In this document: positions 26,853 to 38,501 of the stretch, piece after piece
Layout: each line of letters opens with the position of its first letter
How positions within the stretch are numbered: the first letter of the stretch is position 1
Assembly: GCF_012932795.1 (NCBI RefSeq)
Contig: NZ_LANA01000001.1
Span: 626,858-690,857, forward strand
Reading direction: 5' to 3'
DNA: 64,000 nt
DNA from: Candidatus Pelagibacter communis
GTDB taxonomy: Bacteria > Pseudomonadota > Alphaproteobacteria > Pelagibacterales > Pelagibacteraceae
Position numbers and translations under genes: made by a program
The notes under the pieces: model-generated
Database searches by the model: none
What the model was told of the DNA's origin: nothing
What the model saw: only the letters and a program-made list of their open reading frames with translations

Positions 26853-28688
26853 TTATTCGTGAAAAAAATTATATATTTTTTTTGCAACTTTTTCCTCAAC
26901 ACCTTCTACAGATTTTATTTCATCAAAACTAGCGGACTCTACAGATCTAGCTGAACCAAAATGGTTTAAAAGAGCCCTTTTTCTTATAGAGCCTATACCA
27001 TCTATTTGATCTAACAACGATTTAGTAATCCCTTTGGCTCTTTTTGCTCTATGAGAGGTTATAGCAAATCGATGAGCTTCATCTCTAAGTCGCTGCATAA
27101 AGAAAAGGGTTGGGTCATTTTTTTCAAATTTAAAGGTTTTACCATTAAAAAAAAATGTTTCATCACCGCTGTTTCTCATCTTGCCTTTTGCAATTGCAAT
27201 CATAGGCACATCATGTAAACCAAATTCATCTAGCACTTCTTTGGCTGAGGAATATTGACCTTTGCCACCATCAATTAATATTAAATCGGGCAAAGTAAGA
27301 TAGTTCCCTTTTTCAAGCATTGCTCTTTTAAATCTTCTTGTGAGAACCTCTTTTAACATTGCAAAGTCATCTTGTTCTGCACCTTTTGTTTTAATATCAA
27401 ATTTTCTATATCTTTTTTTGATAAAACCTTCATTTCCAAAAGTGATCATTGCTCCAATACTATTTGTACCTGAAATGTGACTATTGTCGTAAACCTCAAC
27501 CAAATTCACAACACTTTTAAGATCAAATTTTTTAGCAACACCTTCAAATAAATTTTTATTATTATTAGTCTCATAAAGCTTTCTATTTAATGACTCTTTG
27601 GCATTTTTTTCTGCCATCGCTATAACTTTAGCTTTTGTTCCTTTTTTAGCTGTATTAATTAATATTGTATGACCTTCTTTTTTACTTAAGGTTTCTTCTA
27701 TTAATTTTTTGTCTTTAATATCAGTATTTATGATTATCAATTTTGGTACACTTTTGTTTTCGTAAAACTGCATTAAAAAAGAAGACATGATTTCATAAAT
27801 ATTTTGATCAGGATCGTGCTTTGGAAAATAAGCTTGATTGCCCCAATTTTGTTTTGATCGGTAAAAAAATACTTGAATACATGTTTTGCCAGATTCCTTA
27901 TAAGCAGCAATCACATCTGCATCAACTAGATTAGCTTCATTAATTCTTTGTGATGATTGAATTATATTTAGAGATTTTATCCTATCTCTAAAAATTGAAG
28001 CTTTTTCAAAATCAAGCTGATCGCTTGCAATTTCCATTTCTTTGGAAAGGTTTTTTTGAATATCTCGTGATTTTCCTGACACAAACTGAATTGCTTGATC
28101 AACAGATATTTTATAATCAGTTTTATCTATGTAATTCACACATGGACCAGAACACCTTTTAATTTGATATAAAATACATGGTCTCTTTCTATTTTTAAAT
28201 GTTCCGTCATCACAAACTCTTAATTGAAATATTTTTTGAAGCATTTTAATAGTCCAATTTGCTGTTCCAGCTGATGCAAATGGACCAAAATAAAATCCTT
28301 CTTTGTCTTTTTTACCCCTGTGCTTAGTAACTCTTGGCCACTTATCTTCTTTACCTATAAAAATGAAAGGAAACGATTTATCATCCTTAAGTAAGATATT
28401 GAATTTTGGTTTATGTTTTTTAATTAAATTTGCTTCTAAAAGCAAAGCTTCACTTTCATTAGCTGTAGTGGTTATCTCTAACTTAAAAGTTTGAGAGAGC
28501 ATTCTAGCGGTTCTAATAATGTGGTTTTTTTCAGCAACATAGCTTTTCAATCTATTAGGAAGGTTTTTTGCTTTGCCCACATACAAAATTATATCTTTAT
28601 GATCGAGCATTCGATAAACCCCAGGACTTTTAGGAATTAATGGCAGTTCTTTTCTGATTACTTCTTTGCCTAATTCAGAACTTTTCAT
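26853..28688 (-). CDS. uvrC: UvrABC system protein C (excinuclease subunit)
   Basis: UvrC makes both incisions in nucleotide excision repair. The N-terminal GIY-YIG domain starts at [24 protein letters not shown] Cys-containing region ([15 protein letters not shown]), the UVR domain that meets UvrB, the RNase H-like second nuclease ([25 protein letters not shown]) and C-terminal helix-hairpin-helix motifs follow. The ATG at 28688 was preferred over a GTG at 28727 that lies deeper in folB. It still overlaps folB by 14 bp. Confidence 0.96.
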   Translation of the reverse strand: MKSSELGKEVIRKELPLIPKSPGVYRMLDHKDIILYVGKAKNLPNRLKSYVAEKNHIIRTARMLSQTFKLEITTTANESEALLLEANLIKKHKPKFNILLKDDKSFPFIFIGKEDKWPRVTKHRGKKDKEGFYFGPFASAGTANWTIKMLQKIFQLRVCDDGTFKNRKRPCILYQIKRCSGPCVNYIDKTDYKISVDQAIQFVSGKSRDIQKNLSKEMEIASDQLDFEKASIFRDRIKSLNIIQSSQRINEANLVDADVIAAYKESGKTCIQVFFYRSKQNWGNQAYFPKHDPDQNIYEIMSSFLMQFYENKSVPKLIIINTDIKDKKLIEETLSKKEGHTILINTAKKGTKAKVIAMAEKNAKESLNRKLYETNNNKNLFEGVAKKFDLKSVVNLVEVYDNSHISGTNSIGAMITFGNEGFIKKRYRKFDIKTKGAEQDDFAMLKEVLTRRFKRAMLEKGNYLTLPDLILIDGGKGQYSSAKEVLDEFGLHDVPMIAIAKGKMRNSGDETFFFNGKTFKFEKNDPTLFFMQRLRDEAHRFAITSHRAKRAKGITKSLLDQIDGIGSIRKRALLNHFGSARSVESASFDEIKSVEGVEEKVAKKIYNFFHE

Positions 28689-29100
28689 GACTTCTTTTTT
28701 TGGTAATTTGGATACCAACAGAGGCACACTCTTTTATAATCTCTAATTTTTCAATTTGAAGCATAATTTTTCCAATTCGTTTGTCTTTAAATAATACATC
28801 AAAAACATCTTCAGCAAGTGTTTCTAAAAAATTATAATGTTTCTTTTTTGCAAGTTTTGTAATTAATTTTACAACCTGACCATAATTAACAATAGATTTA
28901 ATATCTTTATCATTTGTTGGTTTTCTATCTTCATAATCAATCTCTAAACTAAATTTTACTTTTTGGGTTTTCTCTTTTTCAAAATCGTAATAACCAAGCT
29001 TTAAATCTAGTATTAACTCTTTAATAAGAATTTTTTTTTCATAATTAAATAAACTTTTATTTTTATCTATTTTGATAATATTTAAATTATTTTTTTTCAT
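28675..29100 (-). CDS. folB: Dihydroneopterin aldolase family protein
   Basis: FolB cleaves or epimerises dihydroneopterin in folate synthesis. The 141-residue protein shows the T-fold pattern: [46 protein letters not shown] and the active-site-like [12 protein letters not shown]. It also has [19 protein letters not shown] near the end. About 25 extra residues precede the usual start. It overlaps the SDR gene by 4 bp (ATGA) and uvrC by 14 bp, so it lies between the two Uvr genes in a tight operon. Confidence 0.85.
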   Translation of the reverse strand: MKKNNLNIIKIDKNKSLFNYEKKILIKELILDLKLGYYDFEKEKTQKVKFSLEIDYEDRKPTNDKDIKSIVNYGQVVKLITKLAKKKHYNFLETLAEDVFDVLFKDKRIGKIMLQIEKLEIIKECASVGIQITKKRSHEKF

Positions 29101-29849
29101 TCTTTTCCAATTAAGTCTGGTGTTTGCCAGTTTAAACTTTGTCCACTATCTATTGCTATTACTTGACCTGTAATTGAACTGTTTTTGATAAAAAAGTCAA
29201 CAGCAGAACATATATCTTTTACATCCACTTGTTGTTTTAAAGGAGTTGCTAAATACTGTTTTTTAAAATGCATGTCAGTTTGCCTTTTATTTTTTATAGT
29301 TGGCCCAGGAGCTATTCCATTAACTCTTATATTTGGAGCTAATTCCATAGCACTAGTTTTTGTTAGAATATAAAGCCCTGTTTTGCTTAAAGTATAAGAA
29401 AAGAAAAAGGGAGTTAACTTAAAAACTCTTTGATCTATTATATTTATAATATTGTTGTTTTTACCCTTAACATTTTTTGAAAATTCTTTTGTAAAGTATG
29501 CGGGTGCTTTTAAATTTATATCAATATGTTGGTTCCAGCTTTTAGAGGAAAAATTTTTAAGACTGTCATTTTCAAATAATGAAGCATTATTAACTAAACA
29601 ATCAAAGTATTTTAATTTTAACTTTGAGAATTTTATAATTTTTTTTAAATCTTGTTCCTTTGCAAGATCACCCTTTACTAAATAAACTTTTGTTTTATTT
29701 TTTGATAATTCCTTTTGTAATTTTTGAGCTTCAGATTTAGACTTATTGTAATGAATAACCATTTCAACTCCTGGTCCTGAGAGTTTTTTTGCAATAGCAG
29801 CACCCATTCTTGTTGCAGCTCCAGTGATAATTATTTTGTTTGCTTCCAT
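29097..29849 (-). CDS. SDR-family oxidoreductase, pteridine reductase-like
   Basis: This is a 250-residue short-chain dehydrogenase. Its NADP-binding loop is T9-G-A-A-T-R14-M-G16, the TGx3RxG variant typical of pteridine reductases (PTR1, FolM), rather than the usual TGxxxGxG. The active-site Tyr-Lys pair is in [10 protein letters not shown], and VNGIAPGPT is typical of SDRs. Being coupled to folB by ATGA supports a role in dihydropterin or dihydrofolate reduction. It overlaps uvrB by 19 bp upstream. Substrate specificity is inferred. Confidence 0.83.
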   Translation of the reverse strand: MEANKIIITGAATRMGAAIAKKLSGPGVEMVIHYNKSKSEAQKLQKELSKNKTKVYLVKGDLAKEQDLKKIIKFSKLKLKYFDCLVNNASLFENDSLKNFSSKSWNQHIDINLKAPAYFTKEFSKNVKGKNNNIINIIDQRVFKLTPFFFSYTLSKTGLYILTKTSAMELAPNIRVNGIAPGPTIKNKRQTDMHFKKQYLATPLKQQVDVKDICSAVDFFIKNSSITGQVIAIDSGQSLNWQTPDLIGKE

Positions 29850-32002
29850 TTTTTCTTACCTTTTTGTGCCCTTGTACCAGGTAAGCCCATCTTTGATCTA
29901 CCTTTTGGGTACACTCTATTTTCTTGATTATAGTGTTTTACTTTTGGATTTAATACAATTTCCAACTCTGATGCTTCAAGGTTTCTTATTTCATCTCTAA
30001 TTTTTGCGGCTTCCTCAAATTCAAGGTTTGTTGCGGCATCTTTCATTCTTTTATTTAATTGTTTTAAATGTTTCTTTAAATTGCCACCAATATTGTCACC
30101 TGTCCCAACTTTTAGATAGTCTTTTTCATAAACACTTTCTAGAACATCGGTAATTTCCTTTTTAATTGAGGTTGCATCAATGTTATGTTTTTTATTATAG
30201 GCAACCTGAATTGCTCTTCTTCTATCTGTTTCTTGAATTGCTTTTTTTATACTTTTTGTTTCTTTGTCAGCATAAAGAATAACTCTGCCCTCAAGATTTC
30301 TTGCAGCTCTACCGATGGTTTGAACTAGAGAAGTTTCAGATCTTAAAAATCCTTCTTTATCAGCATCCAAAATTCCAACTAAAGCACACTCAGGTATATC
30401 AAGCCCTTCTCTTAAAAGATTTATACCAACCAAGACATCAAATACTCCAAGTCTTAGATCCCTCATAATTTCTATTCTCTCTAATGTGTCAATATCAGAG
30501 TGTAAATATCTGACCCTAATACCATTTTCATGAAAGTATTCTGTTAAATCCTCAGCCATTTTCTTAGTTAATGTTGTAACTAGAACTCTAAAATTTTTAT
30601 CGATTGTTTTTTTGCATTCATGCATCAAGTCATCAACTTGATTTTTGGCAGGTTTTATTTCAACTGGGGGATCAATTAAGCCAGTAGGTCTGATAATTTG
30701 TTCAATAAATTTACCTTTAACTTGTTCTAATTCCCATGGACCTGGTGTAGCTGATACAAAAACAGTTTGTGTTCTCATTGCATCCCACTCTTCAAATTTA
30801 AGAGGTCTATTGTCCATACAAGAAGGTAATCTAAAACCATATTCTGCAAGATTACTTTTTCTAGATCTATCTCCTTTATACATACCGTTTAATTGAGGAA
30901 CTGTTACATGGCATTCATCTACAAAAATAAGTGTGTTGTCAGGAAAGTATTCAAATAGAGTTGGAGGTGGTTCACCTGGTTTTCTCCCAGATAAGAAACG
31001 TGAGTAATTTTCAATACCAGCACAAGAACCTGTGGCTTCAATCATTTCAAGATCAAATTTTGTTCTTTCCTCTAAACGTTGAGCTTCTAGTAATTTATTT
31101 TGTTCTTTAAATTTTTTTAGAGTAGCTTCTAATTCTCTTTTAATCTTTATTACTGCTTGTTCTATTGTTGGTTTTGGAGTGATATAATGACTATTTGCAT
31201 AAACTTTTATTACGCTAAGTTCATTTATTAAATCACCTGTTAATGGATCAAATTCTTCAAGTTTTTCTAATTTATCTCCAAATAAACTTAGCCTCCATGC
31301 TCTATCCTCAAGGTGAGATGGAAAGATTTCCAAGTATTCTCCTCTTGCTCTAAAGGTTCCCCTATAAAAACTTTGATCATTTCTTTTATATTGTAAAGCA
31401 ACTAAAGATTTAATTAATTGTTCTCGGTTATAATCATAGCCTGTTTTTAAGCTTAGCGTCATTTTACTATAAGCTTCAACTGAGCCTAATCCATAAATAC
31501 AAGAAACGCTTGATACAATTATAACATCATCTCTTTCTAATAATGATCTAGTTGCTGAGTGACGCATTCGATCTATTTGTTCATTAATAGATGCTTCTTT
31601 TTCAATGTAAGTATCTGATCTTGGGACGTATGCTTCAGGAGTATAATAATCATAGTAGGATACAAAGTATTCAACTGCATTGTCAGGAAAAAAAGATTTC
31701 ATCTCCCCATAAAGTTGAGCAGCAAGTGTTTTGTTAGGAGCTAGTATTAAGGCTGGTCTATTAGTTTTTTCAATTACTTGAGCCATTGTAAAAGTTTTTC
31801 CAGAACCTGTTACGCCAAGTAATACTTGGTTTAACTCATCTTTATTTGCACCACTAATCAATTGTTTTATTGCTTCAGGCTGATCTCCAGCTGGCTTAAA
31901 ATCTGTTACAAGCTTAAACTTTTGTCCACCTTCTAATTTCTGGTGAATCTCTGGATTTTTACTTTGTATTTCAGTAATTAAATCTTGATAAGTATTTGGC
32001 AT
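29831..32002 (-). CDS. uvrB: UvrABC system protein B (excinuclease helicase subunit)
   Basis: UvrB verifies damage and loads UvrC. Walker A is [14 protein letters not shown], and the beta-hairpin [12 protein letters not shown] that inserts into DNA is present. The DEAD-like Walker B (FVDECH), helicase motif QTIGRAARN and a C-terminal UVR motif ([27 protein letters not shown]) complete 723 residues. It is the first gene of the minus-strand uvrB-SDR-folB-uvrC-pgsA operon and is divergent from the aminotransferase gene by 35 bp. Confidence 0.97.
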   Translation of the reverse strand: MPNTYQDLITEIQSKNPEIHQKLEGGQKFKLVTDFKPAGDQPEAIKQLISGANKDELNQVLLGVTGSGKTFTMAQVIEKTNRPALILAPNKTLAAQLYGEMKSFFPDNAVEYFVSYYDYYTPEAYVPRSDTYIEKEASINEQIDRMRHSATRSLLERDDVIIVSSVSCIYGLGSVEAYSKMTLSLKTGYDYNREQLIKSLVALQYKRNDQSFYRGTFRARGEYLEIFPSHLEDRAWRLSLFGDKLEKLEEFDPLTGDLINELSVIKVYANSHYITPKPTIEQAVIKIKRELEATLKKFKEQNKLLEAQRLEERTKFDLEMIEATGSCAGIENYSRFLSGRKPGEPPPTLFEYFPDNTLIFVDECHVTVPQLNGMYKGDRSRKSNLAEYGFRLPSCMDNRPLKFEEWDAMRTQTVFVSATPGPWELEQVKGKFIEQIIRPTGLIDPPVEIKPAKNQVDDLMHECKKTIDKNFRVLVTTLTKKMAEDLTEYFHENGIRVRYLHSDIDTLERIEIMRDLRLGVFDVLVGINLLREGLDIPECALVGILDADKEGFLRSETSLVQTIGRAARNLEGRVILYADKETKSIKKAIQETDRRRAIQVAYNKKHNIDATSIKKEITDVLESVYEKDYLKVGTGDNIGGNLKKHLKQLNKRMKDAATNLEFEEAAKIRDEIRNLEASELEIVLNPKVKHYNQENRVYPKGRSKMGLPGTRAQKGKKKWKQTK

Positions 32003-32025
32003 TATCTATAAAACTATTAGAATAA

Positions 32026-33236
<1,211 letters not shown>

Positions 33237-33237
<1 letters not shown>

Positions 33238-33686
33238 TGTTAAACGTATATTTAGCAGGCGAAATTCACAGTAATTGGCGAGAAGAAATTATTCAACTTT
33301 GTGAAAAAGAAAAATTAGATGTTAAGTTTACATCTCCCATCACCGATCATGAAGCCTCTGATAATTGTGGTGTAGAAATCTTAGGAGCCGAAGAAAAAAA
33401 TTTTTGGAAAGATAGAAAAGGCGCTAATATTAATTCTATTAGAACCAAAAAATCTATTCAAGATTGTGATGTAATTATTGTTAAGTTTGGTGAAAAATTT
33501 AAGCAATGGAATGCAGCCTTTGATGCGGGTTATGCTACAGCACTTAATAAATCTATGATTGTTATTCATAACGATGATCATCAACATGCTCTTAAAGAAG
33601 TGGATGGCTCTGCTGCTGCTGTTGCATCAGATCAAAAACAAGCTTTTCGTATATTGAAATATATATTGGAAGGATCCTTAAAGTAG
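33237..33686 (+). CDS. ytoQ: YtoQ family protein
   Basis: The 149-residue protein matches the YtoQ family over its full length (NVYLAGEIHSNWREEI, FTSPITDHEASDNCGVEILG, KSIQDCDVIIVKFGEKFKQWNAAFDAGYA). The fold resembles nucleoside 2-deoxyribosyltransferase-like Rossmann proteins, but the function is not established. It begins in the stop codon of the aminotransferase gene, so it is translationally coupled to it. Confidence 0.88.
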
Positions 33687-33697
33687 GTTTAGTTGTA

Positions 33698-34351
33698 ATG
33701 AAAACAGCTTTATTATTTGGGTCATCAGGTTTAGTTGGAGGACACCTCCTTAATCAATTAATTAAAGATGATAATTATAATAAAATAAAGATATTTGTTC
33801 GTTCAGAACCTGAAATTAATGATCCAAAAGTAGAGATTATTAAGACTGATTTTAACAACTTACAAAATCACAAAGAAGATATCAGAGGAGATGACTGCTT
33901 CTTTTGTATTGGTACAACTAAAAAAAATTCACCTGATAAAGACGAATATAGAAGGGTTGAACTTGATATTCCTAGAGAAGTTGCAAAAATTACAAAATTA
34001 AATTTGGTCAACTCATTTATTTTTGTCTCCGCATTATACGCAAACCCAAAGAGTTCAGGAGAATACATAAGATTTAAAGGGCAAGTTGAAGAAGAGTTAA
34101 AAGAACTTAATTTTCCAAAACTTGCAATAATGCGACCTTCCTTTTTAATAGGAAATAGAAAAGAAAAGAGAGCAAGTGAAATAATAGGTATCTTTGTTTT
34201 TAAGTTACTTTCTCCATTACTTTTAGGTCCTTTAAAGAAAATTAAACCTATTCATTCAGAAACTGTTGCAAGAGCAATGATAGCTGTTGTGCAAAATGAT
34301 ATTCAGCAAATTATTCTTGAGTCTAACGATATATCAAAAATAACTAGTTAG
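33698..34351 (+). CDS. NAD(P)-binding Rossmann protein (oxidoreductase-like)
   Basis: This 217-residue protein starts with the dinucleotide-binding loop LLFGSSGLVGGHLL. It continues with VEIIKTDFNNL and FCIGTTKKNSPDKDEYRRVE, and then with SFIFVSALYANPKSSGEYIRFKGQVEE and MRPSFLIGNRKEKR. This is the pattern of atypical short-chain reductases of the HTATIP2/TIP30 and NAD(P)H-binding type. Substrate is unknown. It is 11 bp after ytoQ and faces a truncated reductase pseudogene. Confidence 0.8.
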   Translation: MKTALLFGSSGLVGGHLLNQLIKDDNYNKIKIFVRSEPEINDPKVEIIKTDFNNLQNHKEDIRGDDCFFCIGTTKKNSPDKDEYRRVELDIPREVAKITKLNLVNSFIFVSALYANPKSSGEYIRFKGQVEEELKELNFPKLAIMRPSFLIGNRKEKRASEIIGIFVFKLLSPLLLGPLKKIKPIHSETVARAMIAVVQNDIQQIILESNDISKITS

Positions 34352-34356
34352 TATTT

Positions 34357-34773
34357 TTAAACTAACCCAAGTCTAATTACTGAGTTCCCAGCATCTATAA
34401 TACTATCTTTTGCAGGTTTAAATTTCATACCCAATAAATCTTCAGAATATGAAGTATCAGTCTGCATTAAAATTCCAAGATCAGGCAACAGCTTCTTTAC
34501 AGAAGAGTCAAAGTAGCTGATTAATTTAGCCATAAAAATTGGCATTTCTCTTTTTGGTAATTTTTTTGCATACTTTGGAAATGCTTCTTGCATAATTTTA
34601 GAAAGCTCGAGCATTTTTTTAACTTCTGAACCAATAATCAATCGTCTTCCATTAACCTTGGGGTTTTTAATAGATAAAACATGTGCTCTTGCTACATCTT
34701 TTACATCAGAAATCAATATTCCAAAATCTTGGATAAAAAAAATGGAGCTTGGGTAGAAAAAAAGAAATTTCAA
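34357..34773 (-). pseudogene. Truncated NAD-dependent epimerase/dihydroflavonol reductase, C-terminal fragment
   Basis: The frame encodes only the C-terminal third of an extended SDR (GILISDVKDVARAHVLSI, NPKVNGRRLIIGSE, then the LPKREMPIFMAKLISYF substrate region). The whole Rossmann N-terminus with its GxxGxxG loop is missing. The first 18 or so codons are unrelated: 25 bp of them (34718-34742) are an exact inverted copy of the 3' end of the neighbouring ADP-ribosylglycohydrolase-like gene. This looks like a deletion with a rearranged junction. A functional short protein is unlikely but not excluded. Confidence 0.8.
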
Positions 34774-34858
34774 AAATAGTTCAATTAACTAAGTAATGTT
34801 ATTTTTGATTTAAAATTTTTTTAGCTAGATCTGTTTTTTTTATCCAAGATTTTGGAAT
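34718..34858. repeat. 25-bp perfect inverted repeat (arms 34718-34742 and 34834-34858)
   Basis: The left arm reads ATTCCAAAATCTTGGAT followed by eight A; the right arm is its exact reverse complement. The spacer is 91 bp. The right arm is coding for the C-terminus of the ADP-ribosylglycohydrolase-like protein (residues IPKSWIKK). The left arm forms the artificial N-terminus of the truncated reductase frame. It marks the pseudogene breakpoint. Confidence 0.9.
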
Positions 34859-35746
34859 TGAATTAATGCCTTTTAAAGCTGCAAAATATGCACCAACAAA
34901 ATTAACTCTAGAGCAGTTACAGCCCCCAGCTTTAATAGTTTTTAAAATAGCTCCTTTATAATTTGATGAATTAATAATTGAGTGAATTGAACTGTTAAAA
35001 GTTCCAGGATAACTACATGCCATTCCTAATTTTTTAACTACTATTGGGTGAGGTTTTGATTTTAATCTTTTTACTTTTTTAATGTCTTCAATAACACTTT
35101 TAAAATATAAATTTTTTTTGAACTTTTTTAAGAATTCATTTATGGGATCTTTAGAACCCTTTAGAGCCAAATCTATTAGATGAAATTTAGCTAAAGCATA
35201 TTTTAGGCTTATTTTTGAAACAGTAACTGTTGAGATAATTTTTTTTAAGTTATTAAAATCATAACCATATAAAAAATAGGGTAGAGCAGCACAGTAGCCA
35301 TCAGACTCATTAACTTTAGTGCCACCTGTTAATTTCTTTTTATCTTTAATGTTTTTAACTGATTCAATAATATTTTGGTGAATCCAAGGCCCTTTAATTA
35401 TACCTCGCCAATCTTTAACTTTTCTATATTTAGATCTCAGATTAAGGTTTTTCCAATAAATACTTCCTGGACCAAAGCTTTTATTAATATTTTTTTTAAA
35501 TCTTTCCTCTATATTTTCATGCCCTTCAATCAATGTTTGAAACATGACTTGACCTACTTGATTATAACCCGAAACCTTTCCAGTTTTAATATTATAAAAA
35601 GGACTTTTATTATTTTTTAAGAAAGTAAAATCTTTCTTTCCTTTAATATAAGTTAGTAGTTTTTTTTGGTTATAAACCCAATGTAATGGTCTAGCCGCAG
35701 CATCAGCCACAGTAGCGCCCAAAAAAACATGTAGATTATTTTTCAC
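34799..35746 (-). CDS. ADP-ribosylglycohydrolase/J1-crystallin-like protein
   Basis: The all-helical ADP-ribosylglycohydrolase fold is suggested by the start GATVADAAARPLHWVYNQ and the end TIKAGGCNCSRVNFVGAYFAALKGINSIPKSW. The latter occupies the place of the usual GGDTDT metal motif. J1-crystallin-type relatives begin with a similar ADAA..LHW motif. The Asp residues of the C-terminal metal motif are replaced by GGCNCS, so standard dimetal ADP-ribose hydrolysis is doubtful. At 315 residues it is complete. It ends 25 bp before the pseudogene and is 9 bp from trxB. Confidence 0.75.
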   Translation of the reverse strand: MKNNLHVFLGATVADAAARPLHWVYNQKKLLTYIKGKKDFTFLKNNKSPFYNIKTGKVSGYNQVGQVMFQTLIEGHENIEERFKKNINKSFGPGSIYWKNLNLRSKYRKVKDWRGIIKGPWIHQNIIESVKNIKDKKKLTGGTKVNESDGYCAALPYFLYGYDFNNLKKIISTVTVSKISLKYALAKFHLIDLALKGSKDPINEFLKKFKKNLYFKSVIEDIKKVKRLKSKPHPIVVKKLGMACSYPGTFNSSIHSIINSSNYKGAILKTIKAGGCNCSRVNFVGAYFAALKGINSIPKSWIKKTDLAKKILNQK

Positions 35747-35755
35747 TATTAATTA

Positions 35756-36700
35756 TTAGTGAGATAGGTATTTTTCAGCTTCAAGGGCAGCCATACAACC
35801 CATTCCAGCAGCAGTTACTGCTTGTCTAAAAGTTTTGTCTTTAACATCACCTGCAGCATAAACACCAGGAATATTAGTTTCTGTAGAATCTGGCTTGGTA
35901 ATTAAATAACCTTCTTTATCCATATCTAATTGTTCTTTAAATAAAGCTGTTGCTGGATCGTGACCAATTGCAATAAACAGACCATCTAATTTTAATTCAT
36001 CAATCTTATTAGTCTTAAGGTTTTTAATTTTAATACCTGTAACATTTTTAGGTTCACCATCACCAATGACTTCTTCTACAGCACTATCCCAAATAATTTC
36101 AATTTTTTTATTTTCCATTAATTTTTTCTGAAGCATTTTTTCTGCTCTCAAAGAATCTCTTCTATGGATTAGTTTTACTTTTGATGCGAATTTTGTAAGA
36201 AACATTGCTTCTTCAACGGCAGCATTTCCACCACCAACAACTGCTACAACCTTTTCTTTAAAGAAAAAACCATCACATGTTGCACATGCTGAAACACCAA
36301 AGCCTCTATAAGCTTGTTCTGATTCTAAATTTAACCATCTTGCTTGAGCACCTGTAGAAATTATAATACTATCTGCGGTATATTTTTGCCCACTATCACC
36401 AACTGCTTCAAAGGGTGTAGATTTCAAATTTACTGATGAGATATGGTCTTCAATCATTTCTGTTCCAACTGCTTTAGCCTGGTCTTTCATTTGATCCATT
36501 AACCACGGACCTTGAATTACATCAGAAAAGCCTGGATAATTTTCTACGTCAGTTGTTGTAGTTAATTGTCCACCAGGCTCAGAACCATATACCAATACAG
36601 GGTTAAGCATTGCCCTTGCTGCATAAACTGCAGCTGTGTATCCGGCAGGACCAGAACCTATTATTAACACTTTTGTGTGTTTTGTTGGATTATCACTCAT
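35756..36700 (-). CDS. trxB: Thioredoxin-disulfide reductase
   Basis: TrxB reduces thioredoxin with NADPH. The FAD loop is IGSGPAGYTAAVYAARA, the redox-active CATC lies in SACATCDGFFF, and the NADPH loop is VVGGGNAAVEEA. The second FAD motif is GVYAAGDVKDKTFRQAVTAAGMGCMAA. Length is 314 residues. It is divergent from the ELM1-family gene with only 21 bp between start codons. Confidence 0.96.
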   Translation of the reverse strand: MSDNPTKHTKVLIIGSGPAGYTAAVYAARAMLNPVLVYGSEPGGQLTTTTDVENYPGFSDVIQGPWLMDQMKDQAKAVGTEMIEDHISSVNLKSTPFEAVGDSGQKYTADSIIISTGAQARWLNLESEQAYRGFGVSACATCDGFFFKEKVVAVVGGGNAAVEEAMFLTKFASKVKLIHRRDSLRAEKMLQKKLMENKKIEIIWDSAVEEVIGDGEPKNVTGIKIKNLKTNKIDELKLDGLFIAIGHDPATALFKEQLDMDKEGYLITKPDSTETNIPGVYAAGDVKDKTFRQAVTAAGMGCMAALEAEKYLSH

Positions 36701-36721
36701 ACAAAAGTTATATAAGGATAA

Positions 36722-37675
36722 ATGACAAAATTAAAAGGGATATTATTAACTCAGGGCATGCATGGCATGATTAGTCAAGTAGAGGGGTTAGCGAAGGCTT
36801 TAGATTTAGATTTTATACACGAGAAGATTGAACTTAATAATTTTTGGAAATTATTTCCACCGAAGATAACACCTGTTCAAGATTTTGTTTTCAAAAATAA
36901 AATTAATAACCAGTTTGATGTTATTATTTCTTGTGGAAGAAAAAGTGTAATTCCATCAATTTATTTAAAAAAAAAATTTAAGAATAAAATTATAAATATT
37001 CACATTCAAGAACCTAAAGTATCATTAGACAATTTTGATTTTGTGGTTGTGCCTGAACACGATGGTTTAAAAGGTAGTAATGTATTAACAAGTAAAGGAG
37101 CAGTACATTATTTAACAAATAGTGAATTAGATGAAAATGAAAATTATTTAAAGTCTAGAATTAGCACTGAAAAGAAAATCGTTACTTTAATATTAGGAGG
37201 GCCAACCAGATATTATGATTATAACAATCAAGTCATAGAGGGTATTTTTTCGAAAATTGAGCAAAATTTTTTAAATAATAACTATCAATTAATAGTCGTT
37301 CCTTCCATGAGAACTCCCCAAAATATAATTGAAAAAGCTAAGAGCTATTTTGATAAAGATCAGATTGTGATTCCAGATGTTGATAAAAAAGCTTATCTTT
37401 CTTCATTAAAGATATCAGACCATATTGTTGTTACATGCGACTCTACTTCAATGATTTCAGAAGCTGCAATTACTGGAAAACCAATTTATGTAGCCCAAAT
37501 GCCTGCAATAAAAAATAATCAAAGGTTTAAAAGTTTTTTTAATTTATTTGTGTCTTTAAATATAATAAAAGAATTAAATAATTCTCTAGAAAACTGGACT
37601 TATACTAAATTAAATGAAACTAACAAAATAGCTGAGCAAATAAGAGAAAAAATAAAGCATCATGACTTTTCTTAA
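36722..37675 (+). CDS. ELM1/DUF1022 family protein (glycosyltransferase-like)
   Basis: The 317-residue protein resembles the 'mitochondrial fission ELM1' family found in alphaproteobacteria and plants. Examples are TQGMHGMISQVEGLAKAL at the start, IISCGRKSVIPSIYLKK, NIHIQEPKVSLDNFDFVVVPEHDGL and the C-terminal VTCDSTSMISEAAITGKPIYVAQM. The last block looks like the nucleotide-sugar site of GT-B glycosyltransferases. The bacterial role is not established. It overlaps the oxygenase gene downstream by 14 bp. Confidence 0.82.
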   Translation: MTKLKGILLTQGMHGMISQVEGLAKALDLDFIHEKIELNNFWKLFPPKITPVQDFVFKNKINNQFDVIISCGRKSVIPSIYLKKKFKNKIINIHIQEPKVSLDNFDFVVVPEHDGLKGSNVLTSKGAVHYLTNSELDENENYLKSRISTEKKIVTLILGGPTRYYDYNNQVIEGIFSKIEQNFLNNNYQLIVVPSMRTPQNIIEKAKSYFDKDQIVIPDVDKKAYLSSLKISDHIVVTCDSTSMISEAAITGKPIYVAQMPAIKNNQRFKSFFNLFVSLNIIKELNNSLENWTYTKLNETNKIAEQIREKIKHHDFS

Positions 37676-38324
37676 TTCAATTTTAAATAACTCTAAGGAA
37701 CACAACAACCCGTTTAAACATTGGGAGTATAATGATGCTTTAACTAAGGGGTCAATAGAAGAAATTATTAAAGCTGACATACCAGATGTCAGTAAGAATG
37801 ATTTAACCTATGATGGCACAAGAGCAATTGACGGTGGTGCAGCAGAATTCAGAGAAGGTATTGCATCTGGAGGACAAGCAATTAAATTTAGATGCTTTGT
37901 TACAAAAGAAAATGCAGATGAATTTCCAAATTTAGTTAAATTTATTAATGAGTTACAATCCAAAAAAACACATGAAGCTATCTCTAAGATGATTAATAAA
38001 GATTTATCTAATTCATACGTAAGAGTTGAGGTTATTTGTGATAGAGAAGGTTTTTGGCTAAAACCCCACTGTGATATTAAAGAAAAATTATTATCAGGTT
38101 TAATATTTATTAATAATGCAAACGAGTCTGAGAGTTTAGGTACTGATTTTTATAATGAAAAATTAGAAAAAGTTAAGACAGTTCCTTATAAAAATAACTA
38201 TGGTTATCTATTCTCAAGTGGACCAAATACTTGGCATGGTATGGAAAAAAAAGAGATTATTAAAGAAAGACGTTGTTTACAGGTAAATTATGTAACTTTT
38301 CCTACAGATTGGAAAGTCGAGTAG
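37662..38324 (+). CDS. 2OG-Fe(II) oxygenase-like protein
   Basis: The 220-residue protein has a cupin-like iron site: H136-x-D138 (LKPHCDIKEKL) and distal H192 (PNTWHGMEKK). A basic pair R203-R204 (KERRCLQVNY) follows, placed where 2-oxoglutarate is bound in dioxygenases. The substrate is unknown. It overlaps the ELM1-family gene by 14 bp, so they are co-translated. A decayed second copy of its last 23 codons lies at 39631-39702. Similar SAR11 genes often lie near sugar or lipid modification genes, but nothing here fixes the role. Confidence 0.75.
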   Translation: MTFLNSILNNSKEHNNPFKHWEYNDALTKGSIEEIIKADIPDVSKNDLTYDGTRAIDGGAAEFREGIASGGQAIKFRCFVTKENADEFPNLVKFINELQSKKTHEAISKMINKDLSNSYVRVEVICDREGFWLKPHCDIKEKLLSGLIFINNANESESLGTDFYNEKLEKVKTVPYKNNYGYLFSSGPNTWHGMEKKEIIKERRCLQVNYVTFPTDWKVE

Positions 38325-38501
38325 TATTAAATTTAAAGAGACTTGTATCTATAACCACCGATAGGGCGTACACTTAATCTTTTTAGATATTGCCAGATAA
38401 TTTTACACTTCATTAATTAGGCAACAATTTTTTAGAAAACAACTTTATTAGAAGAGTGCATCATTCATGTTTTTTTGTGTGGGTTATGTCTTGGATTTAT
38501 T

